From NCBI GenBank assembly GCA_028821845.1, contig JAPKEZ010000005.1:1-33034 (forward strand): a stretch of DNA of 33,034 nucleotides, read 5' to 3'. The notes beneath the pieces are model-generated. The model was not told the origin of the DNA, made no database searches, and was given only the letters and a program-made list of their open reading frames with translations. Made by a program: the position numbers and the translations under genes. This stretch comes from Planctomycetota bacterium. Its GTDB lineage: Bacteria; Planctomycetota; UBA1135. Shown one piece after another: positions 23,719 to 31,651 of this stretch; the stretch's first letter is position 1; the number at the start of each line of letters is the position of its first letter.

Positions 23719-24746
23719 GCTTGAGCTATTTTAACCGCATCCCAATTCATTCCGCCACAATGGAGTCGCAAATATTCTGCACCCTGATAGGCGCAAATAC
23801 TTGCGGCACCAGCCGTCGCGCCATCACGCTGCGCAGCAGCCCTTTCAGGAAGTACGCTGGCAAGAAAGGATTTGCGAGAAGGGCCTGCTAATACAGGGAA
23901 TCCGAGACTGCGGAATGCATTTAGGTGATGGACAATCTCGAAGTTCTGCCGTGCATCTTTAGCAAATCCAAGGCCAGGGTCGATGATGATTCTTTTTGGA
24001 TTGATACCTTCGTTTAAGCCGTGATTGATGCGCTGCGCCAATTCGTCGCAAATTTCACCAATTAAATAATCATAGTTGCAATTCTGTTGCATAGTTTTAG
24101 ATGTCGCGCGACTGTGCATTATCACCACTTGGGCATCATGCCTTGCAACTACCGCTGCCATGTCCGCGTCGCCAAAAGCCGACACATCATTAATCATTAC
24201 CGCTCCAGCATCGAGACAACGATCGGCAACTATTGCGCTGCGCGTATCAATCGAAAGCGGAATATTCAGTGGCGCTAAAACACGCATCGCATTACTGAGT
24301 GCATCAATTTGCGCGGGGGCATCTACTTCTTCGGCGCCAGGGCGGGTAGATTCTGCACCAAGATCGAGGATGTTTGCACCATCGTCGATTAATTTTAGGC
24401 AGTGCTTGATCAAATGGGCGTCGCTCGTTTGGTAAGTGCCACCATCGGAAAAAGAGTCCGCGGTCAAATTAACAATCGCCATAAATTTGGCCTTAGCGAT
24501 AGGACGGGCACTAGCTTGCTCAGCGTAAATCAATGCCTGGTATACGCCAGCGGCTGCGATGTCATTCAGATCGGCTTCGCAACAGTTGCCATGGCGCATA
24601 TACAACGAACTACCGTCATCAAGCAATCGTTGCCAATGAAAACCTTTGCTTGCTAAATCGCGGCGGGCAGCTTGACTCTCTAAAGTCTCTGCCCGCCACT
24701 CAAACTCATTCAGCTTGAGGGCTGTTGTCTTCGGCAATATTCTCAT
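23709..24746 (-). CDS. folP: Dihydropteroate synthase with N-terminal extension
   Basis: About 345 residues from the ATG at 24746; ATG at 24755 is equally possible. The longest frame opens at 24827 but would run 122 bases into ftsH. Joins DHPP and pABA in folate synthesis. The DHPS barrel covers the C-terminal 270 residues: MAIVNLTADSFSDGG, LGAESTRPGAEEV, VMINDVSAF, IIDPGLGFAK and GPSRKSFLASVLPER. About 85 residues precede the barrel, so the protein is longer than typical DHPS (about 280); the extension contains FHWQRLLDDGS and a conserved-looking cysteine pair (NCCE). It overlaps ftsH and cdaA, so it lies inside the operon. Confidence 0.9.
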   Translation of the reverse strand: MRILPKTTALKLNEFEWRAETLESQAARRDLASKGFHWQRLLDDGSSLYMRHGNCCEADLNDIAAAGVYQALIYAEQASARPIAKAKFMAIVNLTADSFSDGGTYQTSDAHLIKHCLKLIDDGANILDLGAESTRPGAEEVDAPAQIDALSNAMRVLAPLNIPLSIDTRSAIVADRCLDAGAVMINDVSAFGDADMAAVVARHDAQVVIMHSRATSKTMQQNCNYDYLIGEICDELAQRINHGLNEGINPKRIIIDPGLGFAKDARQNFEIVHHLNAFRSLGFPVLAGPSRKSFLASVLPERAAAQRDGATAGAASICAYQGAEYLRLHCGGMNWDAVKIAQACS

Positions 24747-26952
24747 TAGCTGCATCGGCTGCAGGTACTGGAGGCGGGACGGATGGCATCTCGACAACCG
24801 TTTTTGTTTCTTCGCGCAGGTCTTCAACGCTAGTGCCTTTCATCAAAGCTCCGAACTCGTCGCTGTTGATGGTTTCGTATTTCATTAGAGCATCGGTGAC
24901 GGTTTGAATTAAATCATGCCTGTTGCGAATGATGTCGTCTGCACGGAGTTGCTGATCAGAGACTATTTTCGCCACTTCTTCATCAATAAGTTGCGCAGTC
25001 TTTTCTGAGTACATGCGCTCTCCCATGCCCCATTCGTTTTGCTGCAAGTCGAGGTTGATGGGACCCAACGAGCTCATGCCAAAGCGCCGCACCATAGTAT
25101 GTGCAAGTTTAGTCGCTCGCTCTAAGTCGTTAGAGACTCCAGCAGAGGTGTCATTTAAGAATGGTTGCTCGGCAGCATATCCGCCAAATAAAACACAGAT
25201 TTCATCGAGCAGTTGCTTCTTCGACCAGTTGTAATGATCTTTTTCTGGTAAGAAGAAAGTCGCTCCAAGAGCATTTCCGCGCGGGATGATAGTTATTTTG
25301 TGCACAGGATCAGAGTGCTCCATGAAGTGACTTACAACGGCATGGCCGGCTTCGTGAATTGCGGTTTCGCGCAAATCTTTTTCGTCCATTGCATGTGACT
25401 TCTTTTGACGACCAAAGCGCACTTTGTCGCGCGACTCTTCGAGATCGTCTTGAGATACGTGGAGGTGACCAGCCATCGCCGCAATAATTGCTGCCTCGTT
25501 AAGCAATGCAGCCAACTCAGCGCCAGAAAAGCCAGGAGTGCCTTTGGCAAGGCTCTTTAGGCAAGTGTCGGGGTGCATCTTGACCAGGCCAGCATGCACT
25601 TTCAGTATCGCTTCGCGTCCTTTAACATCAGGCAGGTCAACTGTAACCTGACGATCGAATCGACCCGGACGCAATAACGCGCGATCAAGAACATCGGCGC
25701 GGTTAGTCGCTGCGATCACGATAATGCGTTCATCCGAACTAAAGCCGTCCATTTCAACGAGGATTGCGTTTAGTGTCTGTTCGCGCTCGTCGTTGCCGCC
25801 GCCAGTACCCTGGCCACGCTTACGGCCAACGGCATCAATCTCATCTAAGAAAATGATACATGGCGATTCTTTGCGCGCTTGCTCAAACAAATCACGAACA
25901 CGGCTTGCGCCAACACCCACAAACATCTCTACAAAGTCAGAACCGCTAATACTGATGAACGGCACGTCGGCTTCACCAGCAATTGCTTTAGCCAATAAAG
26001 TTTTACCCGTTCCCGGAGGGCCCACTAGCAGCACGCCACGCGGGAGGCGCCCGCCTAGTGAGGTGAACTTACCAGGGTTGCGCAAGAATTCGGTTATTTC
26101 AGAGACCTCTTCTTTGGCTTCATCGATACCAGCGACATCGGCGAAAGTAACTCCGGTGCGATGCTCTTTGTTATATAAAGTTGCGCGTGATTTCGGGAAG
26201 CCCATCATGCCACCTTGTCCGCCACGTTGGCGCATAAACAAGAAGTAGAACAGCAACATGAACAGCAAAATTGGACCGAAGCTATAGAAGAAAGTTGTCC
26301 AGCCGCTTGCTGTTTTGGTGGTCAAACCATTCGGCATATTCAGCACAATGCCGTCGTCGATGGCTTTGCCTGCACCTTCGAAAGCGCGGTAAATCTCGAT
26401 CATGTCAAATGTAGAATTGTCAGAAGAGTTAGACTCTATTTCGGCATAGAGATATTCAGAATGCGTTAAATATTCGGCGAAGAAGCGTTGTTTTATTTCT
26501 ACGCCGCCTTTTATTTGTTGTGGATTTATTAACTGCGTAATGCGCAGTGGGTAACCACGTAGCGGCACAATTGACCCTGCATTAACTTGGTCGACAAAAT
26601 CGCTTTGACCTATAGATCCTATTTCAGCACCTTGGGCAAGTAAGCGAGTAAGCTCGACTATATCTACACGCACATCGGGCACCGCAACGCGATACTTTTG
26701 ATTGCTCTCTCCAATGCCTTCTTTAAGCTCAACTTCGTAAGTGCCGCCTTCGGCGCTAGCATTAATAAGGCTAACTTCTCCGGTATAAAGGTGACCAAGC
26801 AAAGCGTCGCGAGTCATTTCTTTCGGAGATGAGTCGCCGCCAAAAACAGCAAGTGCGATTAAGATTCCTAGGAAAATAAGGATGAGCATACCCGGGCGAT
26901 TACCTTTCGGTGATTCGTCGTTAGGGCTGTTAGGTTGTTGGTCTTGTGACAT
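24706..26952 (-). CDS. ftsH: ATP-dependent zinc metalloprotease FtsH
   Basis: 748 residues; membrane-bound AAA+ protease for quality control of membrane and short-lived proteins. TM1 is at about 22-38 and TM2 at 219-240, with an unusually long (about 180-residue) periplasmic part between them. Walker A is GPPGTGKT 311-318, Walker B IIFLDEID 366-373, and the second region of homology is [20 protein letters not shown]. The zinc motif HEAGH is at 533-537, and the third ligand is in the ND-LERAT stretch. It ends in a proline/acidic tail. Longer than the usual 600-650 residues because of the periplasmic part and tail. It starts one base into the lptE stop. Confidence 0.97.
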   Translation of the reverse strand: MSQDQQPNSPNDESPKGNRPGMLILIFLGILIALAVFGGDSSPKEMTRDALLGHLYTGEVSLINASAEGGTYEVELKEGIGESNQKYRVAVPDVRVDIVELTRLLAQGAEIGSIGQSDFVDQVNAGSIVPLRGYPLRITQLINPQQIKGGVEIKQRFFAEYLTHSEYLYAEIESNSSDNSTFDMIEIYRAFEGAGKAIDDGIVLNMPNGLTTKTASGWTTFFYSFGPILLFMLLFYFLFMRQRGGQGGMMGFPKSRATLYNKEHRTGVTFADVAGIDEAKEEVSEITEFLRNPGKFTSLGGRLPRGVLLVGPPGTGKTLLAKAIAGEADVPFISISGSDFVEMFVGVGASRVRDLFEQARKESPCIIFLDEIDAVGRKRGQGTGGGNDEREQTLNAILVEMDGFSSDERIIVIAATNRADVLDRALLRPGRFDRQVTVDLPDVKGREAILKVHAGLVKMHPDTCLKSLAKGTPGFSGAELAALLNEAAIIAAMAGHLHVSQDDLEESRDKVRFGRQKKSHAMDEKDLRETAIHEAGHAVVSHFMEHSDPVHKITIIPRGNALGATFFLPEKDHYNWSKKQLLDEICVLFGGYAAEQPFLNDTSAGVSNDLERATKLAHTMVRRFGMSSLGPINLDLQQNEWGMGERMYSEKTAQLIDEEVAKIVSDQQLRADDIIRNRHDLIQTVTDALMKYETINSDEFGALMKGTSVEDLREETKTVVEMPSVPPPVPAADAANENIAEDNSPQAE

Positions 26953-27446
26953 TAATTATTGTTGGTCAGGTGCTCGGCGATTTCTAGGACTATTTGTTGA
27001 ACGACATCGGCTATAGCTTCGTTGAAAGCATGGCTAGTATCTTCCCCAGTGCTTAATAGAAACTCTTGGTTACGTGAAATGCTGTTGTTTAGAACTTTTT
27101 GCTTACTACTGTCAAGCAGTTGGTAACTAATAGTAAGCGAGACCATCCCCATGTTGACGCCGCCGGTGCGCGACCATACCCGTGCTGAGCGCAACGCCTT
27201 GCTAATCGCTAGGTCGAGGCTGTAATCGCAGCGCCCTGATTTTAATTGTGCGCCGATTAAATTATGCAACTGTTGGCGCGTGCTTTGGGTTAACTGGCTC
27301 TCAAGCCCGAAGAACTCGCTGTTGTTTGATGCTGTAGGCACCGAAAAACTAATATCGCTTGCAATGTCGCTGCGAATAATCTGGTATCCGCAACCGCCTA
27401 AGGTGAGTAACACACCTAATAAAGCTAGGCGGAAGTTATTCAGCAT
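26952..27446 (-). CDS. lptE: LptE-like LPS-assembly lipoprotein
   Basis: 164 residues. A clear lipoprotein signal with lipobox LTLGGC (lipidated Cys19) is followed at once by GYQI, the usual start of LptE, the plug/partner of the LptD translocon in the outer membrane. The mature part has the short alpha/beta pattern and the length of LptE (about 150-190). This is the best sign in the window of an LPS-type outer membrane. Sequence conservation in LptE is low, so the name rests on lipobox-GYxI, length and envelope context. It overlaps the TPR gene by 11 bases upstream and ftsH by one base downstream. Confidence 0.75.
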   Translation of the reverse strand: MLNNFRLALLGVLLTLGGCGYQIIRSDIASDISFSVPTASNNSEFFGLESQLTQSTRQQLHNLIGAQLKSGRCDYSLDLAISKALRSARVWSRTGGVNMGMVSLTISYQLLDSSKQKVLNNSISRNQEFLLSTGEDTSHAFNEAIADVVQQIVLEIAEHLTNNN

Positions 27447-28359
27447 ATTCGGCTAAACGCAGCACTGCAATTTGTGCCACTGGGTTTGAGCTAGTGATGA
27501 AGCCTACTTTAGAAGCATCGCCTTGTGATTCCTGGCCACTTGCCAATTTGAAGTGATGCTCGGCTCCGGGCTGATTATTTATAGTTACGTAATATTCGGC
27601 AATAGTTAGATGCAACTGTGCGATTTTAGTTACACAGTCGTCGGCGATGGCGAGCGCGTCGACTCTATTTGCGCCAGCAGGGAAGGCTTCGATGTATGAC
27701 AGGGCAGATTTTAAAGCAAACATAATTGATCGCTCGTCAGACTTATCAGGGATGAGCATCAAGTATCTACATTCAGCAAAGCGGTATGAAGCGCGGTCTT
27801 CCCATCCGAGTGAATAGAAGCGCTGGTTAAGCAACATCGAGTAATAAGGGATGGCCAGTTTATAGCGGCGGTCAGAAAAAAAGTATTCGGCTACACGAGC
27901 AATTGCCTGCGCTTGCAGTTCGACGTCGGAAGCTAATATTGCTAGATCTTCTAGGATGCTATAGCCATTGCCCGGTGTGGAGAATATCCAGAAAATTCTT
28001 CCGATTTCGCCGTCGATGTATTTGTTGGCATAGTCGAGAAGAATTTTTTCTACGATGCGCATTTTAGCCGGTACCGCCCCTGGTAGGGTAAGGTAGTCAC
28101 TTAGTTGCCAAACAGACTCGCCTGTTTGACCAAGATGATGCGCGCTCATACCGCGCATAAAAGCGTATTCGTGTTTCGCGCCAACGATGAAGTCATCTGC
28201 ATCTAAATCAGACAGCAAATCGTTGCACAACTCGTAATTTTGTGCGGCGTAGGCCTCGGTGGCCGGCTGCAACTGTGCGGAATTGAGCTGCAAGTATGTA
28301 ATAGCGCACGAGCTAGTTAAGCTCGCGACCAAGCACAAAGTTATTGATGCAATTTTCAT
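27436..28359 (-). CDS. Putative TPR-type lipoprotein of unknown role
   Basis: 307 residues. The N-terminus MKIASITLCLVASLTSSCAI looks like a lipoprotein or secretion signal (candidate Cys18; the lipobox is weak). The mature part is helical with repeated A/Y/L spacing (ATEAYAAQNYELCNDLLSDL, FADRRY-like and LAIADDCVTKIAQLHLTIAEYY), as in TPR or BamD-like periplasmic scaffolds. Lying next to lptE it may act in outer-membrane assembly; that is an inference. It overlaps recO by four bases and lptE by 11, so it is a bona fide operon member. Confidence 0.7.
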   Translation of the reverse strand: MKIASITLCLVASLTSSCAITYLQLNSAQLQPATEAYAAQNYELCNDLLSDLDADDFIVGAKHEYAFMRGMSAHHLGQTGESVWQLSDYLTLPGAVPAKMRIVEKILLDYANKYIDGEIGRIFWIFSTPGNGYSILEDLAILASDVELQAQAIARVAEYFFSDRRYKLAIPYYSMLLNQRFYSLGWEDRASYRFAECRYLMLIPDKSDERSIMFALKSALSYIEAFPAGANRVDALAIADDCVTKIAQLHLTIAEYYVTINNQPGAEHHFKLASGQESQGDASKVGFITSSNPVAQIAVLRLAEYAE

Positions 28360-29102
28360 CGGGTATTAGCAATTTCTGATTTTAGATACATCTCCCAGGC
28401 CTTAGGCAAACGTTCGAGGTGGTAATGCAAGAAATCGCCCAATAGTGTAATACAAGCAGGCAAATTGCCCAAGTCATTAGGCAAGTTTGTGTCGTCGGCA
28501 GTCATTATTTCCTTCAAACTTGCAATTTCGTTAGCCGTTATCCTTCGCGCTGACTGATTTGGACGTGGGGCACTGGCGCTTAACTGGCACCCACCGTCGG
28601 CGGGTGAGAACCAATAACGTTCAAATTCTATTTTTTCAGGGAAGACAGGGGCGAAGCCTAGCAATTCTAGAATTTCAAGAATGGCGCGTGTCAAAATAAT
28701 GTTGTAGTCGCCCTTGCCTTCTGCCAGGCGTTGCAGCCAACGTTGCAGCCACAGAAAAACCTGGTGCGATGCTTGCTCAGCTGGAGCTCCGACTTCGGCC
28801 AATTCGGCCAAAATACCAGCCACGTTGAGCAGTTGCACGTCTTTGCTCAATCCGCCCATGCGGTCGAGAAGTTTACAGCCAACCAAATTAAACATTTCGG
28901 CTTTTGGTCGGCGGCTAATATCTAATTCAACTAGTGCCCAAGTATCGATGACGCCTATTTTGCCACTCTTAAGTTTGTGCACACCTTTAGCGAGCACCGA
29001 AACCGTGCCTAGCTGCGGAGTAAGCGCGCGGAATACTAATGATGATTCTGAATAGGGCCATCTGCGCAAAACTATTGCAATGCAAGACAGTTTATTCTGC
29101 AT
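28356..29102 (-). CDS. recO: DNA repair protein RecO
   Basis: 248 residues, the usual RecO size. The N-terminal OB-fold contains IVLRRWPYSESSLVFRALT and VSVLAKGVHKLKSGKIG, both typical, followed by a helical domain (GILAELAEVGAPAEQ). It acts with RecR in loading RecA at gaps and annealing single strands. The four-cysteine zinc site of some RecO proteins is not evident. The start overlaps the corC-like gene by 11 bases. Confidence 0.9.
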   Translation of the reverse strand: MQNKLSCIAIVLRRWPYSESSLVFRALTPQLGTVSVLAKGVHKLKSGKIGVIDTWALVELDISRRPKAEMFNLVGCKLLDRMGGLSKDVQLLNVAGILAELAEVGAPAEQASHQVFLWLQRWLQRLAEGKGDYNIILTRAILEILELLGFAPVFPEKIEFERYWFSPADGGCQLSASAPRPNQSARRITANEIASLKEIMTADDTNLPNDLGNLPACITLLGDFLHYHLERLPKAWEMYLKSEIANTR

Positions 29103-30279
29103 TAGCAGTGCCGAACTTTATTTCTATTTTTAGTATGCGGCGCTCATCAGCCTGCAACACACGCATGTTGACGCCATCAAGCGTTAATACTTCGCCGCTC
29201 TCAGGAATGTGCCCCAGTCGATCAAAGAGCAGCCCGGCGATGGTGTCGTAATCTTCGTCATGCGGTAAATGGGATTCGAGCAATTCATTCAAATCAGACA
29301 ACGCCATTTTGCCTTCAACAATTAGCGTGTGCTCGTTGACATGAACTACTTGTGCTTGTTCTTCTTGCTCGTCGTGCTCGTCTTGAATCTCTCCAACAAT
29401 TTCTTCGAGGATGTCTTCGATACTGATAACACCAGCTGTCCCACCATATTCGTCGACAGCGACAGCGAGGTGAACACGCTTGTTGCGCATGTCTTCGAGT
29501 AGTTCGCTAACCGACTTGGTTTCGGGAATAAAGTACGAATTACGCAGATTGTCTTTAATAATACAATCTTTTAGTTCGTTGCCTTCGGCGATTAACGACA
29601 TGATGTCTTTGAGGTAGGCGATACCAAGAATGTCATCGAGGTTGTCGCCATACACAGGTATTCGCGAGTGGCCGGCGTGATTCATTATCTCGAGGCACTC
29701 AAGCAAACTGGCATCACATTGGACTGCTGTTAACTCTGTGCGCGGTGTCATTGCTTTAGCAACGTCAGCTTCGCCAAGCCCGAACACGCGACCAATCATG
29801 CGCTGTTCAGATTCAGATAAAGCTTCTTCGCTATCGATGATTTCGGCATCAAGCGCCAACAATGTTTTTTCGATTAACAAAGTTAACGGATGTAATAGCC
29901 AATCGCAAATGCGCCCTAAAGGTAAAAACAGAAGGACTAGATGGCGTCCGCGATTTCTGAGTACTAGGGACGGCACGCCTTCGAGCATAAGGCCGGCGCC
30001 TAAGGTGCCAGCGATGGCGATAATTGCCCGCGTTGTTGCGGTGGAGAAATCTTGAAGAATATAGGTACTGACGATGGCTGCGGTCGCGACCATTAATATC
30101 CGCGCCAAACCACTAGCCCGAGCAATATTAGGGCGACGTGTAAGTTCCGCAGTCAGGCGCGTATGGATGGCGCCGTCGAGTAAGTTTGTTGGATGCTTCG
30201 AGCCGGCGGCTTGTAATAAGCTACGTAGTCCGCCGAGAATAGCGCCGAGCATCAACAACAGGATGGGTATGGCTAACAC
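29092..30279 (-). CDS. CNNM/CorC-HlyC-type membrane protein with CBS pair
   Basis: 395 residues. An N-terminal DUF21-like membrane region (segments at about 1-20, 62-80, 88-110 and 120-150) is followed by a CBS pair starting near AMTPRTELTAVQCDASLLECLEIM, with SRIPVYGDNLDDILGIAYLKDI, and then DEYGGTAGVISIEDILEEIVGEI, the hallmark before the CorC_HlyC transporter-associated domain at the C-terminus. Relatives act in Mg2+/Co2+ efflux or gliding (GldE); the exact role is not decidable here. First gene of the ten-gene operon. Start GTG at 30279, preceded by TATGAT at the six-base spacing. Confidence 0.88.
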   Translation of the reverse strand: MLAIPILLLMLGAILGGLRSLLQAAGSKHPTNLLDGAIHTRLTAELTRRPNIARASGLARILMVATAAIVSTYILQDFSTATTRAIIAIAGTLGAGLMLEGVPSLVLRNRGRHLVLLFLPLGRICDWLLHPLTLLIEKTLLALDAEIIDSEEALSESEQRMIGRVFGLGEADVAKAMTPRTELTAVQCDASLLECLEIMNHAGHSRIPVYGDNLDDILGIAYLKDIMSLIAEGNELKDCIIKDNLRNSYFIPETKSVSELLEDMRNKRVHLAVAVDEYGGTAGVISIEDILEEIVGEIQDEHDEQEEQAQVVHVNEHTLIVEGKMALSDLNELLESHLPHDEDYDTIAGLLFDRLGHIPESGEVLTLDGVNMRVLQADERRILKIEIKFGTANAE

Positions 30280-30285
30280 ATCTCT

Positions 30286-30291
30286 ATCATA
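30286..30291 (-). promoter_or_regulatory. -10-like TATGAT, six bases before the GTG of the corC-like gene
   Basis: The minus strand reads TATGAT, AGAGAT, GTG. It lies one base away from the oppositely directed hutI hexamer, forming a bidirectional promoter core. It drives the long operon if correct. Confidence 0.55.
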
Positions 30292-30292
30292 C

Positions 30293-30298
30293 TACAAT
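30293..30298 (+). promoter_or_regulatory. -10-like TACAAT, six bases before the hutI ATG
   Basis: TACAAT, GTGACG, ATG (30305): exact leaderless spacing. Partner of the divergent TATGAT hexamer. Confidence 0.55.
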
Positions 30299-30304
30299 GT
30301 GACG

Positions 30305-31504
30305 ATGAACGACAATTGCCAGATGATTGTGTACAACGCCGGGGCCATTTGGGGCCATTCGGGCGCCGAGGCACTTGCTATTAACGGCGGTAAAATTTGC
30401 GAAGTTGGCTTTGTAGATGTGCTGCGTGAAAAGTGGCAGGCCGAAACTGAGATTGATGCGCAGGGATTGTTGATCTCACCAGGATTTGTTGATGCCCACA
30501 CGCACCCAGCTTTTGCTACTGGTCGCGCCGAAGAGTTTGATTGGCGTGCCGAAGGTGCTGACTATCTTGAAATCGCCAAGCGTGGTGGCGGCATTTTATC
30601 GAGCGTAGCGCACGTGCGCGATGCAAGCCTCGACCATATGATTTCTATTTGTACACTCAACTTTAAGCGTATGTTGAAGCATGGTACTACCACTTGCGAA
30701 GCTAAGTCAGGCTATGGCTTGTCAATCGAGTCTGAACTTAAATCTCTTGAGGCCATCAAAATTGGTGGCGAACGCGCTGGTATTACGGTTGTCCCAACCT
30801 TTTTGGGAGCTCACATGATTCCGCTTGAACATCGTGATAACCCACAGGGGTATGTCGATTTGCTGTGTGATGAAATGCTGCCAGCTGTTAAAGAGCAGGG
30901 TATAGCGCAAACTGCAGATATCTTTATTGAAGATGGCGCTTTTGATATCGCTCAGGCCCGCCAATATTGTGAAGTAGCGGTAGCTTTAGGTTTCGAGTTG
31001 CGGGTGCATGCCGACCAGTTTAATAATTTGGGCGGCGTCGAGTTGGCCTGTGAGTTTGGCGCCCAATCTGTAGACCACCTCGAGGCTTTATCTGATGCTG
31101 GCCTTGAGTGCTTGGCCATGAGCGATAAAACTTTTGCAGGCTTGTTGCCAACCGTGCCGCATTTTTTACGCCAAAAGATAGATGCCCCGGCACGAAAAAT
31201 GATTAAAGCTGGGGTCAAGTATTTCATCGGCACCGATTTTAATCCCGGATCTAGTTACACCCCGTCGCTAGCTGAAGCCGCCCACTTCGCTCGCGTGCGC
31301 TTGTGCTTGTCAGCGCAAGAGGCGATGCATGGTGTTACTGCTGGCGCTGCCGATAGTTTAGGACTGGGCGAGTCTAAGGGGCGCATTAAGGTTGGGCATG
31401 ACGCCGACTTGGTCTTCTTAAACCTGCCTGACTTCTTCCACTTCGGATACGCCTTTGGTGAAAATCCGGTGGTGAAGGTGGTGTTAGGCGATAAGCTTCA
31501 GTAG
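30305..31504 (+). CDS. hutI: Imidazolonepropionase
   Basis: 399 residues, normal for HutI, which hydrolyses 4-imidazolone-5-propanoate to N-formimino-glutamate in histidine breakdown. The amidohydrolase metal motif is in FVDAHTHPAFATGRAEEF; KSGYGLSIESELKSL, HADQFNNLGG, SVDHLE and the late GTDFNPGSSYTPSLAE (catalytic Asp region) are family signatures. The ATG at 30305 is chosen; the frame extends back to 30074, but that would lie over the divergent corC-like gene and add unrelated sequence. TACAAT sits six bases before this ATG, supporting the choice. No other hut gene is in the window, so it may be a lone scavenging enzyme or part of a dispersed pathway. Confidence 0.93.
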   Translation: MNDNCQMIVYNAGAIWGHSGAEALAINGGKICEVGFVDVLREKWQAETEIDAQGLLISPGFVDAHTHPAFATGRAEEFDWRAEGADYLEIAKRGGGILSSVAHVRDASLDHMISICTLNFKRMLKHGTTTCEAKSGYGLSIESELKSLEAIKIGGERAGITVVPTFLGAHMIPLEHRDNPQGYVDLLCDEMLPAVKEQGIAQTADIFIEDGAFDIAQARQYCEVAVALGFELRVHADQFNNLGGVELACEFGAQSVDHLEALSDAGLECLAMSDKTFAGLLPTVPHFLRQKIDAPARKMIKAGVKYFIGTDFNPGSSYTPSLAEAAHFARVRLCLSAQEAMHGVTAGAADSLGLGESKGRIKVGHDADLVFLNLPDFFHFGYAFGENPVVKVVLGDKLQ

Positions 31505-31640
31505 TTAATAAGCTTGATAAACCGCAATAGGCGTCATGTTAGAGCGCCCAGCTGTAGCCTCGCAGGTTGTGCAGAGTATAGAGAATAGGAGTAATAAGGG
31601 GATTCCCGCGACATTATTCCGCAGCCCTTTAATAATGTAG

Positions 31641-31646
31641 TATTCT
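31641..31646 (+). promoter_or_regulatory. -10-like TATTCT, five bases before the lamin-tail gene ATG
   Basis: TATTCT, TAACT, ATG (31652). Five-base spacing; same layout as the other leaderless candidates. The 147 bases between hutI and this gene show no other clear signal or terminator. Confidence 0.4.
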
Positions 31647-31651
31647 TAACT

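Noticed and set aside
24756-24827. folP starting at 24827
   Set aside because: It would extend deep into ftsH with lysine/arginine-rich non-conserved residues. Not excluded outright, but internal ATGs at 24746-24755 are more plausible.
30074-30304. Longer hutI start
   Set aside because: It is antisense to the corC-like gene; HutI length and the -10 spacing support 30305.
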